Assembly (NCBI GenBank): GCA_039714535.1
Contig: JBDLJC010000023.1
Span: forward strand, 1 to 51,581
Length of the DNA: 51,581 nucleotides
Source: JAGXFP01 sp039714535
Lineage (GTDB): Bacteria; Desulfobacterota; Desulfobulbia; Desulfobulbales; JAGXFP01
Direction of reading: 5' to 3'
Each line of letters begins with the position of its first letter. Within the stretch, counting starts at the first letter, position 1. The notes beneath the pieces were generated by a model. That model was not told the DNA's origin and made no database searches. It saw only the letters and a program-made list of their open reading frames with translations. Positions 41,789 through 50,422 of the stretch are shown in pieces. The translations under genes were made by a program, and so were the position numbers.

Positions 41789-42145
41789 TCAACAGCATTC
41801 TTCCATGATGAAATGCTTTCCATCCATGCTTACGAAGTGAACCCCGGATAGTTTCGGCAATCCTGCTATCTTCCACGCCTTATCGGGATTTATGAACTGT
41901 TCGTTTACACATCCCCTTGATTGATGAATGTTCTTACACAGGTAATTCAAGATTGGGAATGCTTTGAATTTTTGGTAATATTCCCGCATAAAGTTAATGA
42001 TCATTAGTTGTTCGTCCGTTAATGATTCAAGCCCTTCCCGGGAGGCCAGGGCCTGGGCAACTTCTGGATTCCAATCGCCGGAATCAGTGAGAAAGCCTTC
42101 GTCATCGAGGTTGATCGTTTTTCCTGCACATTCAATCACAGACAT
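41789..42145 (-). CDS. DsrC-family protein lacking both conserved C-terminal cysteines
   Basis: A 118-residue member of the DsrC/TusE family: the N-terminal DDEGFLTDSGDWNPEVAQALA, the central LTDEQLMIINFMREYYQKF and the C-terminal arm KIAGLPKLSGVHF are recognisable. In working DsrC the arm carries two Cys (CKxAGLPKPTGC). Here Trp replaces the first and Val the second, and the chain runs about 14 residues longer, ending in EECC. It therefore belongs with the Cys-poor paralogues of the family (often called RspA-type) rather than with DsrC of sulfite reduction. The extra vicinal Cys may bind metal or react with persulfide. It precedes a small acidic protein. Confidence 0.8.
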   Translation of the reverse strand: MSVIECAGKTINLDDEGFLTDSGDWNPEVAQALASREGLESLTDEQLMIINFMREYYQKFKAFPILNYLCKNIHQSRGCVNEQFINPDKAWKIAGLPKLSGVHFVSMDGKHFIMEECC

Positions 42146-42166
42146 TTCGTACCCCTTTCTTTATCA

Positions 42167-42415
42167 TTAGACTTCTTTGATATTTTTGACCAATTGGGCA
42201 ACCTGGATACCCAAGGAGACGCATTGTTTGCCATCGAGACACATCTCCGCCTCATCAATTTCCAAACGGGTCTGCAGGTGGTGGGCATCTTTTTTCAGGT
42301 CTACCATCCAGGCCTCTTTTCCTTCATCATACATAACATCGATATCAATACCGCAGACTCCGATATCGGGATAGATAGCGGTGATTTTTTCGCATAATTC
42401 TTTTTTGTCGATCAT
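42167..42415 (-). CDS. Small acidic protein upstream of the DsrC-like gene, unknown
   Basis: The ATG at 42413-42415 with GGAGG seven bases upstream gives 82 residues; the longer frame to 42673 has no supporting signal. The chain is acidic with scattered Cys (KELCEKITAIYPDIGVCGIDIDVMYDEG, DEAEMCLDGKQCVSLG). It shows no membrane or signal segment. The small size and the 21-base gap to the DsrC-like gene suggest a shared transcript and role. I do not recognise a family. Confidence 0.55.
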   Translation of the reverse strand: MIDKKELCEKITAIYPDIGVCGIDIDVMYDEGKEAWMVDLKKDAHHLQTRLEIDEAEMCLDGKQCVSLGIQVAQLVKNIKEV

Positions 42416-42756
42416 TGTGGCCCTCCTTTTTAATGAATTATCTGTCCTACTGATATCATCCGATTTATCGGGCTGAAATGTCAAACAGAAAATACATTTT
42501 CTGACTAGGATTTTGGATGATTTGGCTGTGTTTGACAGGATCTGGCCGCACGCCTGCCCGATTATAAGGATGGATTTATCTAGGAGAAAGTTCCCCCTTG
42601 CCAACGGCGATGGCTTAAAGATAATCAGCCAGATTTCCCTGACTTTTGCCAACAAAATGACGCATTGGATCAAGGGGTAATTAGTGGTAGGAGATTGGGA
42701 TGTTATTCTGAGAAAAAAGCAAAGATAGAGCCAGACGGGGGAGGGGGAACGTCTGA

Positions 42757-43044
42757 TTACTTGAGCGAATTGCGTTCCGAGGATAATTCCTGGATTAGTT
42801 GCAGTTTCTTGGCCCTGGTCATTTTCTTGAGTTGCAACTCACGTTTGGTGGCGGTGGAACGGGAAGGTTGTTGCTCCTGATAAACAATTTTAACAGGCCG
42901 GCGCGACCGGGTGTATTTGGCCCCGTTCGCGCCGTTGTTGTGTTCGAAAAGCCTCTTTTGCAGATCTCTAGCGATGCCGGTATAGATGCTCTGATCGTTA
43001 CATACGACCATATATACCCACCAGAGATCGGCTGAGTCTTTCAT
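42757..43044 (-). CDS. GIY-YIG domain protein (UPF0213/YhbQ type)
   Basis: A 95-residue single-domain protein. WWVYMVVCNDQSIYTGIARDLQKRLFEHN carries the GIY-YIG core as VYMV...IYTGI with the conserved Arg. The C-terminus KRELQLKKMTRAKKLQLI is typical of the YhbQ group. These small proteins resemble UvrC and homing-endonuclease catalytic domains; whether they cut DNA is not settled. No ribosome-binding site is clear at the ATG. It lies between the FKBP gene and the small acidic protein. Confidence 0.88.
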   Translation of the reverse strand: MKDSADLWWVYMVVCNDQSIYTGIARDLQKRLFEHNNGANGAKYTRSRRPVKIVYQEQQPSRSTATKRELQLKKMTRAKKLQLIQELSSERNSLK

Positions 43045-43058
43045 GGCCGGCTTTTAGA

Positions 43059-43487
43059 TCAGTTTATCGAAACCAATTCGATATCGAAGTTAAGATCTTT
43101 ACCTGCCAGAGGCGGGTTGGCGTCAAGTTTGATGTGGGTGTCGGTTATCTCGGTAATCACTACCACGACAACCTCGCCGTTGGGGCCGCCCATCTGCAGT
43201 TGTTGCCCTACCTCCGGAGTTATGTCGGCTGGTACCTGGTCACGGGGAGCTTCGATAATCATCTCCTCATTGCGTTGACCGTAAGCCTTGTCGGCCGGGA
43301 TATTGACACTCTTGTTCTCACCTACGGCCATGCCCGTAACCGCTTCCTCGAAACCGGGGATAACCTGGCCGCTGCCCAAGGTGAAACCCAGGGGTTCGCG
43401 TCCCTCTGACGAATCGAATACCGTTCCATCGTCAAGTTTGCCGGTGTAATTGATCTTGACGTTATCGCCACTTTTTGCCTGACTCAT
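43059..43487 (-). CDS. FKBP-type peptidyl-prolyl isomerase, SlyD-like
   Basis: A 142-residue protein with the FKBP domain split by an insert-in-flap domain as in SlyD. GDNVKINYTGKLDDGTVFDSSEGREPLGFTLGSGQVIPGFEEAVTGM is the N-terminal part. The insert has PADKAYGQRNEEMI, and LDANPPLAGKDLNFDIELVSIN is the SlyD ending. It folds or protects proline-rich proteins. The His-rich nickel-binding tail of E. coli SlyD is absent. The ATG has a usable Shine-Dalgarno. Confidence 0.9.
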   Translation of the reverse strand: MSQAKSGDNVKINYTGKLDDGTVFDSSEGREPLGFTLGSGQVIPGFEEAVTGMAVGENKSVNIPADKAYGQRNEEMIIEAPRDQVPADITPEVGQQLQMGGPNGEVVVVVITEITDTHIKLDANPPLAGKDLNFDIELVSIN

Positions 43488-43642
43488 GATACTCTCCTGA
43501 TTGATGTTGTTTTCATGCGATTATTCATCTTCCGGGACTTAAGCGTTCCCGAAAATGGTCGGTCACCTTAACACAAATTCCCGGCAAATGGTACAACAGG
43601 GGGAAATAAGTTTGAAAATGGGCGGAGTTAGGAGGAAACAAC

Positions 43643-44458
43643 TTACCAGCTGTTGGCGGCCAGGGCTACCTGTTCCCTGGGTAAGAGGGTGATGGCCTCT
43701 TCCGGGCAGACCGCGCGGCATACCCCGCAGCCATAACAATTGGTGATTTCGATAGTGCATTTTGCATTGGCCGGATCATAATTTACCGCGTCGAAGACAC
43801 ACTGCTTTCGGCAAAGTTTGCAACCCCGGCAACGGTCCGTATCAATGTTGGCCACGTATTCACCCTTCCACATAACTTTGGCCAATTTCGACCGGTACTG
43901 GACCCGATAGGCCATGCAGTCCTGATCGCAGTTGCAGATGGCGCCTATATATGGAGTATTAAAGGTCCAGACGCTGTGGGTCATGCCTTCCTTGTCCAGG
44001 TCCCTGATCTCGGTCTTGGCCACAGCACCGGTGATCTTGTCGAAGTCGCGGAAATCCGGCAGGTCCTCAATAATATGGCTGGTATCCATGCCCACCGCAT
44101 AACAGTAACGCTTTCCAACACCGGTGGCGACCTTGCGGCAGATACAGGGCAGCCGAAGAATGGTCTCGACCCGGTCGAGCACGTTTTCGACACCTTCGAG
44201 GGGGACAATCTGGCCGAAATGGTCTTTCTTCTGTTTGCGGGTGTACCAGGGATAGAGCAGGAGGTTATAGATACGGGGCAGCCTTTTCTGCCAGTCTTCT
44301 GTTCTGGGGATGTTGTCTTGCATGGATTGACCGAAGCGACTGAGGAATTTTTTCAGACCTTCATCGGAATTGACCTTCAGAAAGAGTTCCCGGGAGTAAT
44401 TGGTCATGTTCTCGTACCATTTCTTGCCTTCGCCGTGGCTTACGCAGAATTCACACAT
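43643..44458 (-). CDS. Multi-cluster 4Fe-4S ferredoxin-type protein
   Basis: A 271-residue protein. The first half holds scattered Cys that resemble cluster or metal ligands (MCEFCVSHG at 1-9; CICRK near 110). The second half has CNCDQDC and then a two-cluster ferredoxin domain: CRGCKLCRKQC (with C later) and CYGCGVCRAVCP. The whole resembles proteins that link electron transfer to an unknown partner; no membrane helix or signal peptide is seen. The start at 44456-44458 has AAGGA. It lies between the FKBP gene and the radical-SAM gene. Confidence 0.75.
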   Translation of the reverse strand: MCEFCVSHGEGKKWYENMTNYSRELFLKVNSDEGLKKFLSRFGQSMQDNIPRTEDWQKRLPRIYNLLLYPWYTRKQKKDHFGQIVPLEGVENVLDRVETILRLPCICRKVATGVGKRYCYAVGMDTSHIIEDLPDFRDFDKITGAVAKTEIRDLDKEGMTHSVWTFNTPYIGAICNCDQDCMAYRVQYRSKLAKVMWKGEYVANIDTDRCRGCKLCRKQCVFDAVNYDPANAKCTIEITNCYGCGVCRAVCPEEAITLLPREQVALAANSW

Positions 44459-44548
44459 TGCTTATTCCTTGAGCATAGAAGAAATCAATCAGATTGATAT
44501 TGGTTTTATAATCAGGTTATCAGAAAAACATGGATGCGTGAAGCGGTA

Positions 44549-46174
44549 TCAGGGGCGGAAAAAGGCGGCGTGGTTCGAAGTGAAGAAGGGCGGGTCCCGC
44601 TGCAGAATCGGGGCAATGGCCGGGTGGCGTTTGAACTCCCGGTCAAGGAAGCGGCGGATATCTTTACGCTGCCAGCCAAGGGGGTGCTCGAAATCGGTGT
44701 AGAGGGAAAGGTCGCCTTCGTAAAAATCACTTACCGCCAGTTCGGCGGCATCGGGACTGCCCATCGGCATATTGAAGATGGCTAGATTCAGAAAGGTGAT
44801 GGCCGAACTGTGCTTCGCGGTAAAATCCAGGGTACGGCGGGCCTCGGTCAGGGATTCCGTCGGAGCGCCGAAGAGCAGGTAGACATAGGTGGTAATCCCG
44901 GCATTTTCAAGATTGGTAAGGGCTTTGGCGACCATGTCCAGATCAATTCCTTTATCCATGCTATCCAGCACCCCCTGATCTCCTGATTCGAGGCCCAGTT
45001 TCAGCATAACACAGCCGGAACTCCGCAAGTCCCGGCAGAACAGGGGATCTGCCAACTCAGCACCAACCCGGGCGAATGAGTACCAGTTGAGACCGGGGGG
45101 ACTGGCGATCAGGGCCCGCATCAGGGCGGGGCTGATGGCGTTATCAAGGAAGTGAAGGAGGGCCGGGCCGGTCTGGGTCTTGAGCAAACTGATCTGGGCC
45201 AGCACAACCTCGGGCGCTAAGTTATGATAGGGGTTGCACTCGGCTTTTTCCGGGCAAAATGAACATTTCCGCCAGTAGCAGCCGGAGGAGGCCGCGTAGG
45301 GCAGGACCAGGCCCGGGGCCAGATAATCGGCCAGGGGCAGGCCCTGGTAATCGGGGCAGGGACTTATCGGTTCGCCCGGTCCGGTCTTGATAGCCATGTT
45401 ATCGTGACCAGTTCCGGGAGGGAATTCCAAGGGTGGGGAGTTCGCTTCCCGGGAGGGCAGGGAGGCAGCGTTCTGTTGTCCGGCCCTGATCGGCTCTGAT
45501 TCGCTCAACAATTCGAGCAGGGCGGCCTCGCCGGGGCCGGCGATTAGATGGTCGATCAGACCGTTGAAGGGATTTTGCCAGGCCGGGTTACGCAGCCACG
45601 AAGTTATCAGGCCGCCGCCGACAACTATCGCGAGGTCCGGATGATGTTTTTTGAGATAACCGATCATGGCGAAGCCGGTCAGGGCCTGACTCAGGTAATT
45701 GATCGAGAAACCGATCAGAGCCGGGTCGGTGGCGCTAATTATGTTGTCGAGTCTCACAGAGAAATAATCGTGGAAGATATTTGCGCTCGGTTGGGCGGCG
45801 GCCCGGAGGAGATCATCGCTCTTTAACGGCGACAGGGCTTTATCCTGGTAATTGGCCAGATTGAGGGCCAAACCGGGGCGGCCGGTCATCTGTAATACCC
45901 GGTTAAGATCGCTGACCACCCTCTGGTAGCGGGCCGGGCTCTGATATAATTCGGGATTGCGCAGGTCGGCGAGGTTAGTGGCTAGATGGCGATGGGCCCG
46001 GCGACTCCAGGTATCTGTTGGTGGAACATTGTTGTTGAGGAGTTGGAGCTGGCCTTCAAGATTGGCGTCAAGCAGAGTGCAATCATGGCCATGGGCGCGC
46101 AGAAAACCGGCCAGACGGGTAATGCCGGCCGGCGGTTCGCAGGCCTTGGCCAGGGGTGGGTGAATTAGGAGCAT
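44549..46174 (-). CDS. B12-binding-domain radical SAM protein
   Basis: From the ATG at 46172-46174 about 541 residues; an upstream frame to 46306 lacks any conserved sequence. The N-terminus MLLIHPPLAKACEPPAGITRLAGFLRAHGHDCTLLDAN is a cobalamin-binding-type domain. The radical SAM motif is GCYWRKCSFCP at about 260-275, with four rather than three residues between the first two Cys, as seen in some B12-dependent clades. LHFLDNAISPA and MLKLGLESGDQGVLDSMDKG are later TIM-barrel motifs. The reaction cannot be inferred; related enzymes methylate or rearrange unreactive carbons. No precursor peptide is visible nearby. Confidence 0.85.
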   Translation of the reverse strand: MLLIHPPLAKACEPPAGITRLAGFLRAHGHDCTLLDANLEGQLQLLNNNVPPTDTWSRRAHRHLATNLADLRNPELYQSPARYQRVVSDLNRVLQMTGRPGLALNLANYQDKALSPLKSDDLLRAAAQPSANIFHDYFSVRLDNIISATDPALIGFSINYLSQALTGFAMIGYLKKHHPDLAIVVGGGLITSWLRNPAWQNPFNGLIDHLIAGPGEAALLELLSESEPIRAGQQNAASLPSREANSPPLEFPPGTGHDNMAIKTGPGEPISPCPDYQGLPLADYLAPGLVLPYAASSGCYWRKCSFCPEKAECNPYHNLAPEVVLAQISLLKTQTGPALLHFLDNAISPALMRALIASPPGLNWYSFARVGAELADPLFCRDLRSSGCVMLKLGLESGDQGVLDSMDKGIDLDMVAKALTNLENAGITTYVYLLFGAPTESLTEARRTLDFTAKHSSAITFLNLAIFNMPMGSPDAAELAVSDFYEGDLSLYTDFEHPLGWQRKDIRRFLDREFKRHPAIAPILQRDPPFFTSNHAAFFRP

Positions 46175-46462
46175 GGTGGCAGCCGGATCTTTCGTTGTTA
46201 AGCTGGTTAATGTCAGCCGGGCAAAATGGTTTAGGGTGATTATGATAGTTTGCCTCACCCCAAAGCTGATTACAGGAAAATTATAATGCTGAGTGGCTCT
46301 ATACAATACTCAGCTAGAAAATCCTAGCCCACATATTTCATGAGCAGTTTTGAAAAATTAATATAACTGCCTGTTTTTATATTGTTAAATTTGGTTTTTT
46401 TTACATGATTTGGCGAGTACAGTTTGTACCAACTAACGGAATAGATTTTTTCAGATAGCGTA

Positions 46463-46663
46463 GACTTCGAAACTACTCACCCTTCGGGTTCTGTGTAATA
46501 CCCCCTTGAGGGGTGCAAGCCGATACATCCGGATAGTCTGTAGTGAAAGGCAATTCGCATACTAAAGTATAGCGAAATCACCTTTCACTTTGTCTATCCG
46601 GCGTCTCGACTTGTGAAATATACGGGCTAGAGGGGCTTGCCCATGTTGGAAAATGACGAAGTC
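46463..46663 (+). ncRNA. Candidate structured RNA or miniature element, family unknown
   Basis: This 200-base stretch holds nested, nearly perfect pairings. GACTTCG (46463-46469) pairs with CGAAGTC (46657-46663), and GCAAGCC (46515-46521) with GGCTTGC (46634-46640). CCGGATAG (46529-46536) pairs with CTATCCGG (46594-46601), AGTGAAAGG (46542-46550) with CCTTTCACT (46581-46589), and TTCGCATAC with GTATaGCGAA around TAAA. It is followed by a terminator. The rod-like layout is reminiscent of 6S RNA, and AAGCCGATA and CCCCTTGAGG echo the E. coli 6S bubble, but the match is short. A small insertion element with terminal repeats is the main alternative. The strand is chosen because the terminator fits it. 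Confidence 0.45.
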
Positions 46664-46670
46664 GTTAAAC

Positions 46671-46711
46671 AAAAAAAGGCGCTGTAATGTAAATCGCAGC
46701 GCCTTTTTTTT
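46671..46711. terminator. Bidirectional intrinsic terminator
   Basis: GGCGCTG (46678-46684) and CAGCGCC (46697-46703) form a stem with seven A's before it and eight T's after it. It can end the beta-helix gene on the minus strand and the structured segment on the plus strand. Confidence 0.9.
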
Positions 46712-46729
46712 AGTTATTTTAGTTGTTGC

Positions 46730-49700
46730 TTAATTGTCTTTTTTATCATGGGGGCAGGAAACCTCGACAATAGCACTTGAAACGTTATCCGCACAGTCGG
46801 TTGCAATAATTTCAATACTGTAAACCCGACCATCGCCTTTGCCGTCCCGCTCGGCCCGCAGAGAAAGGGTAATGGTATCAGATTCAGCATCAACGATCGG
46901 TGTCGTAACGTCAGGACCGATATCGCCGTCACCTAAACCATCTTCAGGCTCATTACTGATAACTCTGGCATCGAGGGAATAACAGCCACTCTCGTCCCAG
47001 ACGTTGGTAATAATGGAGATTTCTTCCATATTATGATTCGGTGGCCACAAAATATTCCGATTTGCCTGTGGCGTCAAGGTCGGAGCATTTGTATCAATAA
47101 CCTCAATTGCAACCGAGGCGGTAACGGGAAGATTGAAGCCGTCACTTACTTCCAAGGTAACAAAGTGACTGCCAACCGGGAGTCCTTCTGGAATCACGCA
47201 GGTAGGCAGCTCAACAGCTTCTCCACCAATAATGGTGGTGATCTGTCCGGCACAGTACTGGGCTTCATCATCAAACCACTGATAATTAAGGGGTTCGCCA
47301 TCAAAATCAGACACTTGCCCGCCCAGGATGATATCGGACAGCACCCTGTAGGTGCCGCCGCCGGTGGGGGCAGCAGCAGGTGGAGCATTTACGGCATTGA
47401 CCGTTATATTAATTGTTTCCGCGTCGGACCCGCCCACACTGTCGCTGGCGGTAAAGGTAAGCTGATAACTGCCGGCCTGGGTGTAATCAGGGGTCCAGGT
47501 AAAGACTGCGCCGTCAAAAACAGCGCTTTCCGGCAAATTAATAGCTGTAATGGTCAAGAACTCGTTTTCAGGATCAGTGGCCGTTACAGTAAAGATCAGG
47601 GTCTCCATTTCATCAACGGATTTGTCGCCGATTGTGGTAAGAACAGGCGGTTGGTTGCCGCTGGTGGTTGTAGATTTGGAAAACTCCGAAGTATTGCCGG
47701 CCTGATCAGTGGCGGTGGCGGTGATTATGTCGTCGAAGTAAATACTATCGACAGTAATGCTGAAATTGCCGTCAATGGCGGCAATAGTCTTGCCGACAAA
47801 AGTTTGGCCCTCTCCATCTCCGTAAAGCGGCTCAGTGGTAAATATCTCCACGGTGGAGCTGGCCACGGCGGTGCCGGAAACCTCGACTCCGCCTGTAACA
47901 TATATGGCCGCGTCAATTGCTGGTGTGGCAATACCCTGATTGGCCCCATCGATCAGATCGATGCCTTGGCCAACGTTGTTATAGATTGAATTGCCACTAA
48001 TGGCATTGTAATGGCCACGGTTGGCGATCCCATCATTTTCGTACCACCAAACGTAAGGAGCATGGCCATTATTGGTTATGATGTTGGCTTCCAGTTCATC
48101 TGAGACCCCGTCCCGGTCCGTGCCTATCAGATTCCAGCTTCCCCTATAAATATTGATGCCAGATCCACCAAAGCCGCTTGCCAGGTTTCCCTGGCGGTTC
48201 GTCCCGATAATATTTCCGGCCAGCCGATTATTATGGCTAGAGGTCCAGAGCAGAATGCCGTTGCCGGAGGCGCCGTTGGCCAGGATAATATTGCCTTCAA
48301 GTGCGTCACTCACCCCATCGCCATCCGTGCCGATGATGTTGCCCTCTGCGTGCGACAAGGAAACGCCGTTTATTTTAACGCCCAGAGGGGTTAGGCCATC
48401 CGCGCCAAGGCCAATATAATTGCCGCTGATGCGATTGTTGTCCCCACCACTCGCAAGATACACACCATGAAGACCGCCAGAGATGACATTTCTTTCCAGT
48501 TCGTCACTGATTCCATCGCCATTGGTGCCGATAATATTATTGTTAGCTTGCCTCATCCAAATTGCACCTGAGCCCAGTACCACCGTGCCGGTCACATCGG
48601 TACCGAGATAATTGCCAGCCACCGTATTGTTCTCAGCAAGGGTCCCATACCAACCATTAAATGTCACAGCATAATCGTGGGTTGAGGCAACGATGATATT
48701 ACCCTCAACCGCATCACCAACGCCGTCGCCGTTGGTGCCGATAATATTATCGGTAGTATTCATAAGCACCACACCTGTCCAGTTGGGCAGAGTTTTGGTG
48801 CCGGATTTGTCGGTGCCGATCAGATTGCCCGACACCCTGGTCCCGCCAGATCCCCCCGCGATACGTATCCCGGTACCGTTCGCCGAGATTATATTGGTTT
48901 CAATGGCATCATTGATGCCATCGCCGTTGGTGCCGATAATAATATTCACGGATCCAGGGACTCTGATCCCTCCACCGTTGCCGAGGCCAATCGTGCCGCT
49001 CACGTCGGTGCCGATATAATTACCGGCGATCCGGACATCATCGATGCTAATGGCTGACCAAGGACCGCCGATACCATCGCCGGTGTTGGCGGAAATTATA
49101 TTTCTCTCCAGTTCGTCACTGACACCATCGCTGTCGGTACCGATGATATTCCCGCCGTACGTAAAGGAGACTGCAGATCTCGATGAATTGGCAATAGCCT
49201 GGGTACCGGTAATATCCACCCCGACATGATTGCCGGAAAACCGGGCTCCCCTACCGAGAGCAACCACTCTGGCCGCGTTACTTTGGTCATTATTGCCAGA
49301 AATGATGTTACCCTCAAGGGCATCACTGACGCCGTCGCCGTTGGTACCGATTATTGTATTGTTACCTCCGTCCTCGATTATGCTGGAATAACCAGAGTTG
49401 GGCAGAGGTGTTGTACCGGTCTTGTCGGTACCGATCAGGTTGCCGGCAATCCTATTTCCATCTCCAATGGTGATTATTATACCAGCATAATCACCAACGT
49501 TGCCGGAGATGACGTTGCCTTCATATTCGTCATTGACACCGTCACCATCGGTACCGATTATAGAATAGTCGCTTTTATAGAATACAATACCACCATACTT
49601 TTGCGGTTCACCATTTCCTTGTCCAGCGGTGACGCCGTCCGAGGTCCCTATATAACAGGCCTGTATCTTGTTATGACGGGCTGGTTCATATGACGGGTCA

Positions 49701-50194
49701 ACGCTGCCCAGCCAAATCCCAGTTCTTTCGTTGAGATAGATTTTGCATCCATAAATTATATTATTATCTCCTCTGATTTCGATCCCTTTACCTCCGAGAA
49801 TAGAAGTAGCAGTCGGAAAGGGCTCTCCTTTAAAGGATCGAACATGAAGATTCATGAGGGCATTGTTGGAAGAAGTGATCAGTAGCCCATACTCAAGTAT
49901 AGCCCCAGACCCGTCGATAATGACCGTATTACTTTCGCCATCAATCGTCGTGCCACCGCTAATGTCACTCAGTGACGGCAATTCCGTGAGTGGGTTAATG
50001 GTATAGGAATTATCAAAGACGATTTGATCCGGGCCAGGATTTTGGTTGGCCTGCTCGATGGCCCACCGCAGGGAGTCTATCCCCGTGTCATCCGCATTTG
50101 TTACGGTAAATGTACTTGCATTGGCTGTCGTTGGCAGCGACAGGCCAAGTAAACAAGCGGCCCATAACAGCAAATTTCCTTTGTTTTTTTTCAA
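46730..50194 (-). CDS. Secreted right-handed beta-helix protein with NosD/GTDGDG repeats and Ig-like modules
   Basis: An 1154-residue secreted protein starting at a TTG (50192-50194) with GGAGG six bases upstream. A signal peptide ends at about residue 26. The first part (STFTVTNADDTGIDSLRWAIEQAN) opens a long parallel beta-helix (to about residue 760). It has eight copies of a 20-residue acidic motif, NIIGTDGDGVSDxLExNIIS, alternating with GNxIGTDxTGT strands. Next come a connector with a T-S-rich turn, an Ig-like/cadherin-like module (about 860-950, PPVLTTIGDKSVDEMETL), and a further module with DVSDGFNLP. It looks like an extracellular adhesin or polysaccharide-interacting protein. No LPxTG or sorting tail is seen. 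Confidence 0.85.
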   Translation of the reverse strand: MKKNKGNLLLWAACLLGLSLPTTANASTFTVTNADDTGIDSLRWAIEQANQNPGPDQIVFDNSYTINPLTELPSLSDISGGTTIDGESNTVIIDGSGAILEYGLLITSSNNALMNLHVRSFKGEPFPTATSILGGKGIEIRGDNNIIYGCKIYLNERTGIWLGSVDPSYEPARHNKIQACYIGTSDGVTAGQGNGEPQKYGGIVFYKSDYSIIGTDGDGVNDEYEGNVISGNVGDYAGIIITIGDGNRIAGNLIGTDKTGTTPLPNSGYSSIIEDGGNNTIIGTNGDGVSDALEGNIISGNNDQSNAARVVALGRGARFSGNHVGVDITGTQAIANSSRSAVSFTYGGNIIGTDSDGVSDELERNIISANTGDGIGGPWSAISIDDVRIAGNYIGTDVSGTIGLGNGGGIRVPGSVNIIIGTNGDGINDAIETNIISANGTGIRIAGGSGGTRVSGNLIGTDKSGTKTLPNWTGVVLMNTTDNIIGTNGDGVGDAVEGNIIVASTHDYAVTFNGWYGTLAENNTVAGNYLGTDVTGTVVLGSGAIWMRQANNNIIGTNGDGISDELERNVISGGLHGVYLASGGDNNRISGNYIGLGADGLTPLGVKINGVSLSHAEGNIIGTDGDGVSDALEGNIILANGASGNGILLWTSSHNNRLAGNIIGTNRQGNLASGFGGSGINIYRGSWNLIGTDRDGVSDELEANIITNNGHAPYVWWYENDGIANRGHYNAISGNSIYNNVGQGIDLIDGANQGIATPAIDAAIYVTGGVEVSGTAVASSTVEIFTTEPLYGDGEGQTFVGKTIAAIDGNFSITVDSIYFDDIITATATDQAGNTSEFSKSTTTSGNQPPVLTTIGDKSVDEMETLIFTVTATDPENEFLTITAINLPESAVFDGAVFTWTPDYTQAGSYQLTFTASDSVGGSDAETINITVNAVNAPPAAAPTGGGTYRVLSDIILGGQVSDFDGEPLNYQWFDDEAQYCAGQITTIIGGEAVELPTCVIPEGLPVGSHFVTLEVSDGFNLPVTASVAIEVIDTNAPTLTPQANRNILWPPNHNMEEISIITNVWDESGCYSLDARVISNEPEDGLGDGDIGPDVTTPIVDAESDTITLSLRAERDGKGDGRVYSIEIIATDCADNVSSAIVEVSCPHDKKDN

Positions 50195-50422
50195 AACTTA
50201 CCTCCTTTTTTTGTCCGATGTGGTCGGAATCGAGTTGGCCTTCATTGCCAAACACAGATGAGGCCGCAGGTGACTTTTCTATGAGCGGCCGGCAGCGCAA
50301 TACTAATCGCATTGGTAGCACTCAAGTATTCCTAGCAATAAAAAGACGTTCTGTCAAACAAAAGAGGGGATTGGGGAGAAACACAGCTGTTTTTACAGGC
50401 GCGTTGAGCAAGAAGGCATGCC
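50195..50422. other. Leader of the beta-helix gene, no further gene
   Basis: Between the TTG start and the transposase remnant there is no supported gene. Apart from a tentative promoter (below), the segment has GGCCGGCAGCGC-type GC tracts but no clear hairpin, riboswitch or other signal that I could recognise. Confidence 0.3.
50329..50357 (-). promoter_or_regulatory. Tentative promoter of the beta-helix gene
   Basis: On the minus strand TTGACA (50352-50357) and TAGGAA (50329-50334) are 17 bases apart, about 135 bases upstream of the start codon. The -35 is perfect and the -10 is weak. Confidence 0.3.

Noticed and set aside
42416..42673. N-terminal extension of the small acidic protein
   Set aside because: The upstream part has no conserved look, and GGAGG sits at the right distance from the ATG at 42413-42415.
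46463..46663. tmRNA, RNase P RNA or SRP RNA
   Set aside because: None of their conserved sequences is present (for example GGAAGGAAGCAG of SRP RNA or the tRNA-like ends of tmRNA), and the size is wrong for the first two.
46730..50194. CRISPR-like or tandem DNA repeat array in the beta-helix gene
   Set aside because: The regular DNA similarity comes from repeated codons for the protein motif; spacing varies and the frame stays open, so it is coding repetition.
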